A DNA stretch of 64,000 bases from NCBI RefSeq assembly GCF_001905905.1, contig NZ_LIVT01000004.1, positions 531,567-595,566 on the forward strand. Reading direction: 5' to 3'. The stretch's first letter is position 1. The number at the start of each line of letters is the position of its first letter. Positions 1-9,089 of the stretch are shown here, piece after piece. This DNA is from Streptomyces sp. CB02366. Its GTDB lineage: Bacteria; Actinomycetota; Actinomycetes; Streptomycetales; Streptomycetaceae. Below the pieces are notes generated by a model. The model did not search any database and was not told the DNA's origin. It was given only the letters and a program-made list of their open reading frames with translations. Made by a program: the position numbers and the translations under genes.

Positions 1-1868
1 ATCGTGAAGAGCGGGTGCAGCAGCCCGAGCGCCTTCATCCACAGCTTCGGGGCCAGCATCACGATGACCACCCCGCACCACAGCGACCAGCCGAAGTGCA
101 GCGACGGCATCGCCGCGTACTGGTTGGTGACGGTGGTCAGCGTCCCGTAGTCGGGCTTGGCGAAGTCCTGCACGCCGTGGACGGTGTCGATGAACCCGAG
201 GCCGGGCATGAGCCGGGGCGGGGCCAGGGGGTAGAGCCAGAAGCCGACGAGCGCGAGCAGCGTGGCGAAGCCGATGGAGGAGCGGACCCAGCGGTAGTCG
301 GCGGGGCGGCGCGCGTAGAGCACGCCGAGGATCGTCAGCGGGACGATGAAGTGGAAGGTCAGGTAGTAGTAGTCGAAGAACTCGCGCAGCCAGTCGATCG
401 TGACGACCGTGTGGTTGACCCAGTGCTCGATGTCGATGTGCAGCCACTGCTCGACGGCGTGGATCTGGCGGCCGTGCTCCTCGGCGAGCGGGCGTCCCGC
501 CCTGGCGGCGAGGCGGACCTGGGCGTAGGCGTCGTAGACCACCCGGATGAGCAGGAGTTCCAGCAGCAGGTTGGGGCGGGTGAGGACCCGGCGCCAGAAC
601 GGCAGGAGCGGCACCCGTCTCCAGCGCGCCGGGACGGGTTTCGCGTAGTCCGTGGGGACCGGGTGCTGCCAGTACGGCGAGGTGCGGGGCAGGAACGGGG
701 CGAGGCAGGCCGCGCCGAGCGCCACGAGCAGCAGCACGTTGTCGCGTACCGGGATGAGCGGCTCGATGTTCGGCAGCAGCATCGTCCCCGGCAGGGTGAC
801 GGCCAGGACCACCACGGACGGCCACACCAGCCGGTCGGAGGCCCGTTTGCCGACCCGGCCGACGACGGCGAGGAGCACCCACAGGAGCTGGTGCTGCCAG
901 GCGGTCGGCGAGACGGCGACCACGACGCAGCCGGTCACGGCCACCGCGAGGAGCACCTGCCCGTCCCGCGCGTACCGCACCGCGCGCCGCAGCCCGACGA
1001 CCGTCACGGCGGCGGCGACCGCCAGGAACAGGGCGATCTCCAGGGGGCCTTCGAGGCCGAGCCGGAGCAGCGCCCCGTGCAGGGACTGGTTGGCCAGGCT
1101 GTCCGGCCGCTCCCCCAGCCCGGCGCCCGCCAGGTGGTGCACCCAGTACGTCCACGAGTCCTTCGGCGCGGCGGCCCACGCGGCGGCCGTGGCCAGGGCG
1201 AACGTCACCCCCGCGCCCACCGACGCCTGCCGTCGGCCGGTCAGCCGGAGGAGGACGGCGAAGAGGAGCAGGACCGGCTGGAAGGCGGCGGCGATCCCGA
1301 CGAGGACGCCCGCCGCCCGCTGCTCCCGGACGACGAACCAGGCCAGCAGCACCAGCAGGACGGGCAGGATGCTCGTCTGGCCCAGGTGCAGGGTGTTGCG
1401 GACCGGCAGCGACAGCAGGAACAGGCTGATCGCGACGGGGGCCGCGAGCAGGGCCGTGCGGCGGCCCGTCGGGGAGGGCAGCGCCCGGGCCGCGACGACG
1501 CCGAGGGCGACGACGAGCAGCAGGGAGCCGAACGTCCAGACGACCCCCAGGGTCTGCTGGGCCGACGCGGTGAGGGGCTTGAGGACGAGGCCGGCGAAGG
1601 GCGTGCCGGTGAACCGGCCGCCGTCGTACAGCGAACCCGCCACGTGCAGGACGCCCTCCTCCCCGATCCAGGTCTCCAGATCGAGGAGCCGTTCCCCCGG
1701 TGGCTGCCGGAGCACCGCCGCCACCTGCCGTACCGCCAGCGCGGCCACGACCAGCCAGAGCAGGGCCCGGGCCGGCCCGCTCCCCGCCGCTCCCGTGTCC
1801 GCCGCCGCGTCCCCGCGCACACTGTGATCCGCATTCACCACGCTGCGCCGACCCTCCCACCGTTCCAT
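1..1868 (-). CDS. Bifunctional GT87 glycosyltransferase / PAP2 phosphatase membrane protein (3' part beyond left edge)
   Basis: The minus-strand frame from ATG 1868 stays open to the window edge, so the C-terminus is missing. A purine-rich AAGGGG ribosome site lies about 6 nt before the start. The N-terminal half (1868 to about 700) encodes successive hydrophobic segments with a periplasmic loop, as in GT87 (DUF2029) polyprenol-dependent mannosyltransferases. The part near the edge encodes MPSLHFGWS, the PSxxH motif of PAP2 lipid phosphatases, preceded by a Pro-rich segment with a GLGFIDT sequence. By family, the protein should use or make polyprenyl-phosphate sugars at the plasma membrane. 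The fused GT87-PAP2 architecture is known in actinobacteria. Substrate unknown. It runs in the same direction as the serpin gene, after a 216-nt gap. Confidence 0.85.
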   Translation of the reverse strand, partial: MERWEGRRSVVNADHSVRGDAAADTGAAGSGPARALLWLVVAALAVRQVAAVLRQPPGERLLDLETWIGEEGVLHVAGSLYDGGRFTGTPFAGLVLKPLTASAQQTLGVVWTFGSLLLVVALGVVAARALPSPTGRRTALLAAPVAISLFLLSLPVRNTLHLGQTSILPVLLVLLAWFVVREQRAAGVLVGIAAAFQPVLLLFAVLLRLTGRRQASVGAGVTFALATAAAWAAAPKDSWTYWVHHLAGAGLGERPDSLANQSLHGALLRLGLEGPLEIALFLAVAAAVTVVGLRRAVRYARDGQVLLAVAVTGCVVVAVSPTAWQHQLLWVLLAVVGRVGKRASDRLVWPSVVVLAVTLPGTMLLPNIEPLIPVRDNVLLLVALGAACLAPFLPRTSPYWQHPVPTDYAKPVPARWRRVPLLPFWRRVLTRPNLLLELLLIRVVYDAYAQVRLAARAGRPLAEEHGRQIHAVEQWLHIDIEHWVNHTVVTIDWLREFFDYYYLTFHFIVPLTILGVLYARRPADYRWVRSSIGFATLLALVGFWLYPLAPPRLMPGLGFIDTVHGVQDFAKPDYGTLTTVTNQYAAMPSLHFGWSLWCGVVIVMLAPKLWMKALGLLHPLFT

Positions 1869-2084
1869 GCATCGCCCCTTCGAGTGGGGCCATGCCGGAT
1901 GAAGCCTCGCATTGCCCTATGAGGTAGACACAATCAACCCCCTCTTTGCCTGACTGTCACCCCGCATCCCGCACCCCGCACCCCGTCCGGAAGACCGACC
2001 GGTTTTCCCCGGCCCCCCGCGGCGCGGGGTCGCGAGGGCCGGGGCGGGGGGCGGGGTCGCGGGGCGGGGGCCGGTCTGCCGGGC

Positions 2085-3236
2085 TCAGGCGGCCGGTCCC
2101 ACGGGGGCGTCCGCCTGCCACGCCGTGAACAGGGGCACGTCGTCGGCTCCGGCCAGCACCACGATGCCGAAGGGCCGGTCGAAGGCGATGTGCTCCACCC
2201 GCTCCGGGCGGGGTGCGGAGCCCGCCCGGGGCATGGCGACCACCGTCACGGCCGCGGCCTCCACCCCCTCCTCGGCGATCTTCAGTACGGCCTCCTGGAC
2301 GACGTCGGAGATGCGGAGGGGTTCGGGTGAGAGGCCGGAGAAGTCCGCGTGGTCGGTCAGGGCCAGCCGGACCCCGAGGGCGTCGAGCTGCCCGGTGACC
2401 GGCACCCGCGTCCGCAGCGCCAGCCGGGGCAGCCCGATGGTCACCCGGTCGGCGTCCAGCGGAACGCCCGAGCCCCGGGACGTCCAGCCCGCGGGCAGTA
2501 CCCGGTCGGCCCCCGCCCCCGGCTCCCCCAGGACGAACCGGACCCGGGCCCCGGGGGCGCCGCCCGCCTCCGGGGCGCAGCGCAGCTCGACGACGTACGC
2601 CCCGCCGACCGTCCAGGCGTCGGAGAGCGGCACGGACTTGGCCATGGTCGGCACCTGGACGGCCCTCCCGGACGCGTCGGTGAACGGCTGGTCCCGGGTC
2701 AGCCATCCCTCGAACGGCGATTCCCAGCGGGCCTTGAGGGCGAGCACGTTGACCAGGGCGAGCAGGATGTCGTCGGTGATCTCCAACGGCAGTCGCTCGA
2801 TCAGCCCGCCGGTCGCCTCGCGCACCCAGGCGTCGACGGCCGCCGGGTCCATCGGGGCGAAGGAGACGTCCGGCAGGGCCTCCCGGTACGCGCGGTAGAC
2901 GGGTACCCGGCTGAAGACCCGGGTGGCGACGCCCAGCGCCCCGGTCCGGGCCAGCTCACGGGCCACCGCCGTGACGACCGGAGCGGCCTCCCGGTCCGCG
3001 GTGCCGAGAAGGGCCCGAAGTTCGGCGGCGGTCGCGCCGCGCGCGCCGGCGGCGACGGCGGCCAGGGCGAGCCACAGTCCGGCGGGCGAGCAGACGAAGC
3101 CCGGGGCCCGGTCGCCGCTCGGGCCCCGGTCCGCCCCGGCGGCCATGCCCTCCCGTATCCAGCGTTCGGCGAGGTGGCGGATCGCCCCGGTCGCGGATGC
3201 CGCCGGCATCGCTCCGGTCACGGACACATCACTCAT
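2085..3236 (-). CDS. Serpin family protease inhibitor
   Basis: The 383-aa product has the serpin fold signature, including the C-terminal FDRPFGIVVL strand with LFTAW near the end. The hinge of the reactive-centre loop (residues about 322-331, EEGVEAAAVT) is Ala-rich and close to the inhibitory consensus; only the usual small Thr at P14 is replaced by Val. The loop continues through AMPRAGSAPRPE, so the scissile P1 is probably near Ala or Arg around residues 336-341. No signal peptide is seen, so it may act inside the cell. An AGGGGG ribosome site precedes ATG 3236. The gene is divergent from the acetyltransferase. Family membership is clear; the target protease is unknown. Confidence 0.9.
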   Translation of the reverse strand: MSDVSVTGAMPAASATGAIRHLAERWIREGMAAGADRGPSGDRAPGFVCSPAGLWLALAAVAAGARGATAAELRALLGTADREAAPVVTAVARELARTGALGVATRVFSRVPVYRAYREALPDVSFAPMDPAAVDAWVREATGGLIERLPLEITDDILLALVNVLALKARWESPFEGWLTRDQPFTDASGRAVQVPTMAKSVPLSDAWTVGGAYVVELRCAPEAGGAPGARVRFVLGEPGAGADRVLPAGWTSRGSGVPLDADRVTIGLPRLALRTRVPVTGQLDALGVRLALTDHADFSGLSPEPLRISDVVQEAVLKIAEEGVEAAAVTVVAMPRAGSAPRPERVEHIAFDRPFGIVVLAGADDVPLFTAWQADAPVGPAA

Positions 3237-3297
3237 TACTGCCCCCTACACATAAATGACGTCGTGGTTCGGCCGTACGGCGATGAGAATGCCGCAC

Positions 3298-3786
3298 ATG
3301 ACGTGGACCGTAACCGCCGAACGTTTCGACTCCCCCGACGCGAGCGCCCTGCGCCGGGACTACTACGACGAGGTCGCGAGCCGTTACTGGCAGCGGCCCG
3401 CGACCGCCGAGGAGATCGCGGAGGGGCTCGACGACGACGGGGCCGACCTGCTGGTTCCGCCGACCGGCCGGTTCGTCGTCGGCCGGTACGGGGGCGAGGC
3501 GGCGAGCTGCGCCGGGCTGGTGCTGACGGAGGCCGTCGAGCCGGGTACGGCGGAGCTGACCCGGGTGTACGTGCGCCCGGCGTTCCGGGGCACGGGCGGC
3601 GGCGGTGTGCTGCTGGCCGCGGTGGAGGAGGCGGCGCGGGCGTGCGGCGTACGGCTGCTGCGGCTGGACACCCGCCACGACCTGGTCGAGGCGCGCGGCC
3701 TGTACGCGAAGCACGGCTACCGGGAGGTTCCGGCGTTCCACCGCCGCAACCCGTACGCGGAGCGCTGGTTCGCGAAGGAGCTGTGA
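3298..3786 (+). CDS. GNAT family N-acetyltransferase
   Basis: The protein of about 162 aa has a GNAT core. The strand VYVRPAFRGTGGGGVLL (near residue 90) is the acetyl-CoA pyrophosphate-binding loop, a variant of the usual RGxGxG/A. It is followed by the LRLDT strand and the C-terminal ARGLYAKHGYREV signature. I chose ATG 3298 (MTWTVTAERF) because conserved-looking sequence starts there. In-frame ATGs at 3256, 3283 and 3289 are possible, and none has a convincing ribosome site. Substrate unknown. The gene is divergent from the serpin and convergent with the exporter gene downstream. Confidence 0.85.
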   Translation: MTWTVTAERFDSPDASALRRDYYDEVASRYWQRPATAEEIAEGLDDDGADLLVPPTGRFVVGRYGGEAASCAGLVLTEAVEPGTAELTRVYVRPAFRGTGGGGVLLAAVEEAARACGVRLLRLDTRHDLVEARGLYAKHGYREVPAFHRRNPYAERWFAKEL

Positions 3787-3928
3787 GGAGGGCCCGCGGG
3801 ACGGGGCCGGGGGGCGGGGCTCTCGGCGGTGGGGTCAGGGGACGTCCGGGCGCCAGGAAGCGTCGGGGGGGGCGGCCGGGCGTCAAGGAGCGTCAGGACG
3901 TCAGGGAGCGTCAGGACGTCGGGGGGCG
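3787..3928. repeat. Short imperfect repeats between convergent genes
   Basis: The gap between the acetyltransferase and the exporter stop holds G-rich short repeats. The unit GGAGCGTCAGGACGTC and its variants recur from about 3888 to 3945 and run into the last codons of the exporter. No clean terminator stem was found. Probably slippage-prone filler sequence. Confidence 0.45.
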
Positions 3929-6028
3929 TCAGGGGGCGTCCGGGCGGTCGCGCCCGGCCTGCTCCGCGTGTTCGGCATGGCGCGGAGGGGCCTCGTGATC
4001 GCGGGGAGACACCGGGGAGTGGGGGCGTTCCGCGGTCGAACCGCTGACCTCGGCGGTCAGCTCCCTGACGAGGGCCGTCAGGTCGGTGGGCCGCTCGGGC
4101 CCCCACCAGTCGCCGAGGAGTTCGGCGAGGGAGTCCTCACGGGCCTGGGAGAGCCGGACGACGGCCTCGCCCCCCGGCTCGGTGAGGACCATCTGCAGCC
4201 CCTCCCGGCGGGCCAGCCCCCGCTCCTCGACCTGCCGGGCCGCGTCGGTGATGACGTGGAGCGGCACGGGGGCGGTCTCGGCGAGGCGGGAGGGTTCGAC
4301 CATGCCGTGCCGTCTGATCCGCAGGAGCAGCCAGCTCGCGGCGGGCAGCAGGTCGTACCCGGCCCGGGCGGTGACCTTCTCGTAGATCTCACGGCGTCCC
4401 TCCCGGCTGGCGAGCACCGACAGGGCGCGGGCGCACTCGTCGTACGAGGAGCGCTGGACGGGGTTGGAGGCGAGGGTCTGGCTGGTGTCGGGGGCGGTCA
4501 CGGAGCCGCGGAGCTTGTCCTCACGGAGGAACCAGGCGAGGACGAAGGCCAGCAGGACCACCGGGGCCGCGTACAGGAAGACGTCGGTGATGGAGGTGGA
4601 GTACGCGCTCAGCACGGAGGGCCGCAGGTCCGCGGGGAGCTGCCCGAGGGCCCGGGGGTCGGCGGCCAGCCGCCCCGCGTCGACGCCCGGCGGCAGCGGT
4701 TGCCCGGCGAGCGCGTCCGTCAGCTGCCCGGTCAGCCGGTTGGTGAAGACGGTCCCGAAGACGGCCACGCCGAACGCGGCGCCGATGGACCGGAAGAAGG
4801 TCACCCCGGAGGTGGCGACCCCCAGGTCCTGGTAGGCGACGGAGTTCTGGGCGACCAGGACGAGCACCTGCATCACGAGGCCGAGACCGGCGCCGAAGAC
4901 GAAGAAGTAGGCGCTCATCAGCCAGGTCGAGCTGTTCTCGTCGAGCTGGTGGAGCAGGAGGAGGCCGCCGGCGGTGAGGGCGGTGCCGACGACCGGGAAG
5001 ACTTTCCAGCGGCCGGTCCGGCTGACGATCTGGCCGGAGCCGGTCGAGGTGATCAGCAGGCCGAGCACCATCGGCAGCATGTGCACGCCGGACATCGTGG
5101 GGGTGATGTCGTGGACCACCTGGAGGAAGGTCGGAAGGTAGGTCATCGCGCCGAACATGGCGAAGCCGATGACGAAGCTGATCACGGCGACCAGGCCGAA
5201 GGTCCGGATCCGGAACAGTTTCAGCGGCAGTACGGGTTCGGCCGCGCGGCGTTCGACGGCGACGAAGGCCACCAGCAGCACGACGGCGAGCACGGCCAGC
5301 CCGATGATCTGCGGGGAGTCCCAGGCCCATGTCGTACCGCCGAGGGAGGCGACGAGCACCAGACCGGTCGCGACGGCCGCGATGAGGAAGGTGCCGAGGT
5401 AGTCGATGACGTGCTTCTCGCGGCGGACGGGGATGCGCAGGAAGGCCGCGATGACGACGAGGGCGACGACGCCGACCGGCAGGTTGACGTAGAACACCCA
5501 GCGCCAGCTGAGGTGCTGGGTGAAGAAGCCGCCGAGGAGCGGGCCGAGGACGCTCGTCACGCCGAAGACCGCCCCGAAGAGGCCCTGGTACTTGCCGCGT
5601 TCGCGCGGGGGGACGAGGTCGCCGACGATCGCCATCGACAGCACCATGAGCCCGCCGCCGCCCAGCCCCTGGAGGGCCCGGAAGCCGATGAGCTGAGGCA
5701 TGTTCTGGGCGACTCCGCAGAGCGCGGAGCCGATCAGGAAGATCACGATCGCGGTCTGGAAGAGCTTCTTGCGGCCGTACTGGTCGCCGAGCTTGCCCCA
5801 GAGCGGGGTCGCCGCGGTGGCGGCCAGCAGGTAGGCGGTCACCACCCAGGACAGGTGGTCGAGCCCGCCCAGCTCGCTGACGATGGTGGGGAGGGCGGTG
5901 GAGACGATCGTCTGGTCGAGTGCCGCGAGCAGCATGCCGAGGAGCAGGGCTCCGATCGCCACGAGGACGCCCCGGCGGGACTGGCCCTGACCGGGGGCCG
6001 CAGGCGGCGGGCTCAGCTGCTGGGCCAT
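3929..6028 (-). CDS. DHA2-type MFS multidrug exporter with C-terminal MarR-like domain
   Basis: The 699-aa product starts at ATG 6028 (MAQQLSPPP). Residues about 25-500 form a DHA2 (14-TMS) drug:H+ antiporter, with the motif A-type loop GKLGDQYGRKK, DQTIVSTALPTI in TM1 and LGPLLGG in motif C. The usual family length is about 500 aa. Here residues about 530-665 add a soluble winged-helix segment (YDECARALSVLASREGRREIY...ETAPVPLHVITDAARQVEERGL...LTEPGGEAV) that reads like a MarR regulator, then a charged low-complexity tail. Known in the family: proton-coupled efflux of amphiphilic drugs. Inferred: the winged helix could sense the drug or tether the exporter to DNA. The frame stays open upstream, but the sequence there is not protein-like. 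Confidence 0.9.
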   Translation of the reverse strand: MAQQLSPPPAAPGQGQSRRGVLVAIGALLLGMLLAALDQTIVSTALPTIVSELGGLDHLSWVVTAYLLAATAATPLWGKLGDQYGRKKLFQTAIVIFLIGSALCGVAQNMPQLIGFRALQGLGGGGLMVLSMAIVGDLVPPRERGKYQGLFGAVFGVTSVLGPLLGGFFTQHLSWRWVFYVNLPVGVVALVVIAAFLRIPVRREKHVIDYLGTFLIAAVATGLVLVASLGGTTWAWDSPQIIGLAVLAVVLLVAFVAVERRAAEPVLPLKLFRIRTFGLVAVISFVIGFAMFGAMTYLPTFLQVVHDITPTMSGVHMLPMVLGLLITSTGSGQIVSRTGRWKVFPVVGTALTAGGLLLLHQLDENSSTWLMSAYFFVFGAGLGLVMQVLVLVAQNSVAYQDLGVATSGVTFFRSIGAAFGVAVFGTVFTNRLTGQLTDALAGQPLPPGVDAGRLAADPRALGQLPADLRPSVLSAYSTSITDVFLYAAPVVLLAFVLAWFLREDKLRGSVTAPDTSQTLASNPVQRSSYDECARALSVLASREGRREIYEKVTARAGYDLLPAASWLLLRIRRHGMVEPSRLAETAPVPLHVITDAARQVEERGLARREGLQMVLTEPGGEAVVRLSQAREDSLAELLGDWWGPERPTDLTALVRELTAEVSGSTAERPHSPVSPRDHEAPPRHAEHAEQAGRDRPDAP

Positions 6029-6157
6029 GGGCGTCGTCTCCTCGATCCGCTGGACGCGATGATCCGCTACACCCCATCCTGAACGTTTCACCCTGTTATG
6101 GCCTGCCGAAGACGGATCGCGTCCCGCAGCGCGCCCCGCCGTACCCCCGGCGGGCCG

Positions 6158-6186
6158 TTGGGGTTCCCCGGGGCGGGCTGCATAAT
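6158..6186 (+). promoter_or_regulatory. Candidate sigma-70 promoter for the peptidoglycan-binding gene
   Basis: A TTGGGG box (6158-6163) and a CATAAT box (6181-6186) are separated by 17 bp and lie 29 bp upstream of the ATG at 6215. This is a good housekeeping-type match in an otherwise GC-rich stretch. Position and spacing fit; not tested. Confidence 0.45.
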
Positions 6187-6214
6187 CGCAGGCAGTTCGA
6201 GGGAGGGGACCACG

Positions 6215-7429
6215 ATGACCGGACACGCATGCTCGGAGTGCGGCAGACAGAGGGCCGGGGAGCCCGGCACGGAGCACCGGATGCCGTGCCGCTGCGGGGC
6301 GGGACCGGGCCCGCTCACGCCGGACGAGCGGCGCACGGCCCACGAGGACCACCGCGCGGCCCGTACGGCGGAGATGGCGGCGGCCGAGGACTTCGACCCG
6401 CTGCGCATCCGCCCGTACGTGACGCTGACGGACGGCGGCCCGGCTTCCGAGGACTCCGGGGTGTACGGAGCCACGGAGGCGTCTGGGACGTACGGCACCT
6501 CCGAGACCCCTGAGGCGTACGGCACCTCCGAGACCCCGGGGGCGTACGGAGTCTCCGCGGCTTATGGGGCCCCCGATTCCTCCGGGGCCCACGGCTCCCC
6601 CGGGCCGTACGGGGCGTACACCCCCGCCGGGGCCCCCGACGCTCACGGCTCCTCCGAGGTGTACGGGGCCGCCTCTGCCGGTGCGGTGCGCCCGGGGCCG
6701 GACGAGGACCGCAGGCGTACGGCGGGCGCGGCCCCCGCCTCCGGCCTCGGCCCCGATCCCGTGCGGCCGCGCCGCAGGCGCCCCTTCACGGCCGTCGCGG
6801 CGGGTGCGGCGGTGGCCGCGGTGGTGGTCGGTACGGCGGCCTTCGCCGGCGGCCTGTTCGGCGGCTCCGAGGACAGGACGGACGAGGCGCTGCCGGAGAT
6901 CACCACGAGCGTCCCGGACGCCGAGGACGAACCGGCCGCGTCGGTCGCCCCGTCCCCGTCCCAGTCCGCCTCGGCCGCCCCGTCCCGGACGCCGTCCGCC
7001 TCGGCCACGCCGTCCGCCTCGCCGTCCGCGTCCGCCTCCGCGACGAAGACCCCGAAGTCCACGCCGACCGCCTCCGCCCCCGTCTCCGCGTCGCCGGGGC
7101 CCGGCGAATCGCCCGCCCCGGGCCCGGGCGACGGCGCCCCGGCTCCGACCCCGACGGCCGATCCGCCCCCGGCGGGGATCGCCGCCACGACGCTGCGGCC
7201 CGGCGACCGGGGGCCTCAGGTCGTCGAGTTGCAGAACCGGCTCCGGCAGATCGGGGCGTGGCTCTACTCCGGCCCCTCCGATGGGCACTACACCGACCGC
7301 GTGGCGTACTCCGTGGCGTTCTACCAGTCGTACCAGGGGGTCCAGGGCGACCCGACAGGCGTGTACGGGCCTCACACCAGGAGCCTGCTGGAGGCGCAGA
7401 CGAGTGGAGACCGGCCCGGCCACCGCTGA
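6215..7429 (+). CDS. Membrane-anchored peptidoglycan-binding protein
   Basis: The 404-aa protein starts at ATG 6215 behind GAGGGAGGGG. Its N-terminus has CxxC and CRC cysteine pairs (CSECGRQ...MPCRCGAG) that could form a small zinc knuckle. Next comes a Gly/Tyr/Ser-rich region with repeats of the form YGTSETPEAYG. A single membrane segment (AAGAAVAAVVVGTAAFAGGLFGG, about residues 196-218) follows an Arg-rich stop-transfer. After a long Ser/Ala/Pro extracellular linker, residues about 325-395 form a PG_binding_1 domain (LRPGDRGPQVVELQNRLRQIG...DRVAYSVAFYQ). Topology suggests a cytoplasmic N-terminus and a wall-binding C-terminus. No catalytic domain is visible, so it may anchor or sense the cell wall. 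Confidence 0.85.
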   Translation: MTGHACSECGRQRAGEPGTEHRMPCRCGAGPGPLTPDERRTAHEDHRAARTAEMAAAEDFDPLRIRPYVTLTDGGPASEDSGVYGATEASGTYGTSETPEAYGTSETPGAYGVSAAYGAPDSSGAHGSPGPYGAYTPAGAPDAHGSSEVYGAASAGAVRPGPDEDRRRTAGAAPASGLGPDPVRPRRRRPFTAVAAGAAVAAVVVGTAAFAGGLFGGSEDRTDEALPEITTSVPDAEDEPAASVAPSPSQSASAAPSRTPSASATPSASPSASASATKTPKSTPTASAPVSASPGPGESPAPGPGDGAPAPTPTADPPPAGIAATTLRPGDRGPQVVELQNRLRQIGAWLYSGPSDGHYTDRVAYSVAFYQSYQGVQGDPTGVYGPHTRSLLEAQTSGDRPGHR

Positions 7430-7453
7430 AACCGCGCGTCCGGCCCGTCCGCC

Positions 7454-7489
7454 GATCCCCCCGCCTGCTCGTCTCGGGCCGGGGGGATT
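7454..7489 (+). terminator. Hairpin after the peptidoglycan-binding gene
   Basis: ATCCCCCC (7455-7462) pairs with GGGGGGAT (7481-7488) about 25 nt after the stop codon. No T-run follows, which is common for Streptomyces terminators. Confidence 0.4.
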
Positions 7490-7711
7490 GGCGTTCCGGC
7501 CCCGGTTTTTGTATCGTGGTGGAACAAAGTAGCTCCCGCCCGCACTCCCTGACCGGCGGGCGGGGGTTGCTCTGTTCCCGCCCGGGGCGCCTCACACCGA
7601 GGCGCGGCACCCGCGCGGCCCCGCGCACCCCCCTCACCGCCCGCACACCCCGCGACGCACCGCGAGCACCCGGGCTTGATCGCACACCTCCCACGCGTTC
7701 TGGAGCAGCCG

Positions 7712-8374
7712 ATGCCGGCCACCGTCCTCACCGCTCACGCCCTCCTGCTGGACATGGACGGCACCCTCGTGAACTCCGACGCGGTGGTGGAGCGCTGCTG
7801 GCGGCGCTGGGCGGTCGAGCACGGGCTGGACCCGGAGGCCGCGCTCAAGGTGGTGCACGGCCGTCAGGGGTACGCCACGATGGCCGTCCTGCTCCCGGAC
7901 CGGCCGATGGAGGAGAACTACGCGGACAACCGGGTGATGCTCGCCCGGGAGACCGCCGAGGTCGAGGGCGTCGTACCGATCGGCGGGGCGCCCGCCTTCA
8001 TGGCCGCGATCGCCGGGCTGCCGCACGCCCTGGTGACCTCCGCCGACTCCGCGCTCGCGAACGCCCGGATGGGCGCCGCCGCGCTGCCGATGCCCGCCGT
8101 GCGCGTCACCGCCGAGCAGGTGTCCGCCAGCAAGCCGGACCCCGAGGGCTTCCTCAAGGGCGCGGCGGAGCTGGGCTTCGACGCGGCGGACTGCATCGTC
8201 TTCGAGGACTCCGAGGCGGGCATCGCGGCGGGCCGGGCGGCGGGCATGCGCGTCGTGGGCGTCGGCCCGCGCGCCGCGGCCCTCGCGCCCGACGTCCATG
8301 TGGAGGACCTGACGCAGGTACGGGTGGAGGCGGCCGGGGACGGCACGATCCGCCTGCACGTCGACGAGCGCTGA
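7712..8374 (+). CDS. HAD-family sugar phosphatase / beta-phosphoglucomutase-like
   Basis: The 220-aa product has HAD motif I near the N-terminus (LLLDMDGTLVNSD), motif II (ALVTSADS), motif III around SKPDPEGFL and motif IV (IVFEDSEAGIAAGRAAGM). This pattern is that of subclass IA HADs such as YfbT/YniC-type sugar-phosphate phosphatases. The acid/base Asp of DMDGT is present. ATG 7712 has GGAG 7 nt upstream and begins just before motif I; an upstream ATG at 7676 would add 12 unremarkable residues. It should hydrolyse a small phosphorylated sugar in the cytoplasm. Substrate not predictable from sequence. Confidence 0.9.
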   Translation: MPATVLTAHALLLDMDGTLVNSDAVVERCWRRWAVEHGLDPEAALKVVHGRQGYATMAVLLPDRPMEENYADNRVMLARETAEVEGVVPIGGAPAFMAAIAGLPHALVTSADSALANARMGAAALPMPAVRVTAEQVSASKPDPEGFLKGAAELGFDAADCIVFEDSEAGIAAGRAAGMRVVGVGPRAAALAPDVHVEDLTQVRVEAAGDGTIRLHVDER

Positions 8375-8391
8375 CCCGCCCGGCCGCCACC

Positions 8392-8435
8392 CGCGAGCCC
8401 CCGTCCCGGACCGCACCCCGGGGCGGGGGCTCGCG
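8392..8435. terminator. Strong hairpin between the HAD gene and the permease pseudogene
   Basis: CGCGAGCCCCCG (8392-8403) and CGGGGGCTCGCG (8424-8435) form a perfect 12-bp stem with a 20-nt loop, between the stop codons of two convergent units. It could serve both strands. Confidence 0.7.
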
Positions 8436-8478
8436 TGTGCGTCCGGCCCCGCCGAGCCGGGCGCCCGCCCCGGCGGAC

Positions 8479-9089
8479 TCAGTCCCGATGCGGCAGCCCG
8501 CGGGCGACCGGTTCCAGGACGGCGGCGACGGCCACCGCCTGGACCGCCGTCAGCGCCACCAGGACGAACAGCTGCGCCGCGCCCGCCTTTACGGGTGAGG
8601 CGCCGCCCGGCGGCATGCCCACGAACGCGCCGGGCAGGGTGGCCGGACCGTCCGTCCGGGCCTGCCGTCCGGGCCTGATCGGGGCCGGACGGCAACGCGT
8701 CCGACGCCGCAGGCCGTACGATCTCCAGCCGCGCGTCCCGGTCGAACGGCCCGAGGACCGGGCCCGCCTCCACCCCCCGCGCCGATGGGTACGGCCGCCC
8801 GGGGCCGGGAGCGGTTGCCGGTGATCCGGCGGTCCACACCGCCACGCCGAACACCAGCGCCACGAACCCGGGGAACGGTGCCGGGGAGCGGACCACCCGG
8901 CCGATAAGCAGGGAAACGGCGGCGAGTTGGGCCGTCGCCCGCGCCCCGCCGACCGGGATCTCGCGCGACCGCCCCAGCGAGGCCCGGGCGGCGACGGCGG
9001 CGACGGCGAGGACCAGCAGGACGGCGAGAACGGCACCGAGCGTGACGGAGGCCGGGAACGGTACGCGGCCACGACAGGACCGCGGACAC
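8479..9089 (-). pseudogene. Broken FetB/UPF0014-type ABC permease
   Basis: Pieces of one permease lie in different minus-strand frames. Around 9055-8830 one frame reads SVTLGAVLAVLLVLAVAAVAARASLG and continues to FGVAVW. A second frame near 8830-8770 gives RRITGNRSRPRAAVPIGAGG. The first frame resumes with GPFDRDARLEIVRPAASDAL, and from about 8665 a third frame gives LPGAFVGMPPGGASPVKAG and a final hydrophobic helix, ending at 8479. This matches my memory of the FetB family order, but the central membrane helices are missing. At least three frameshifts and one internal deletion are needed, so no functional protein can be made. A possible original start is GTG 9089. Intact relatives are about 260 aa. 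Confidence 0.7.

Noticed and set aside
15..1922. A 635-aa plus-strand frame antisense to the GT87/PAP2 gene
   Set aside because: It is Arg/Gly/Asp-rich with no domain, while the minus strand codes a membrane protein with the PAP2 motif. High-GC shadow.
6029..7423. N-terminal extension of the first exporter frame by 465 codons
   Set aside because: The extension is antisense to the peptidoglycan-binding gene and is low-complexity. A normal DHA2 N-terminus begins at 6028.
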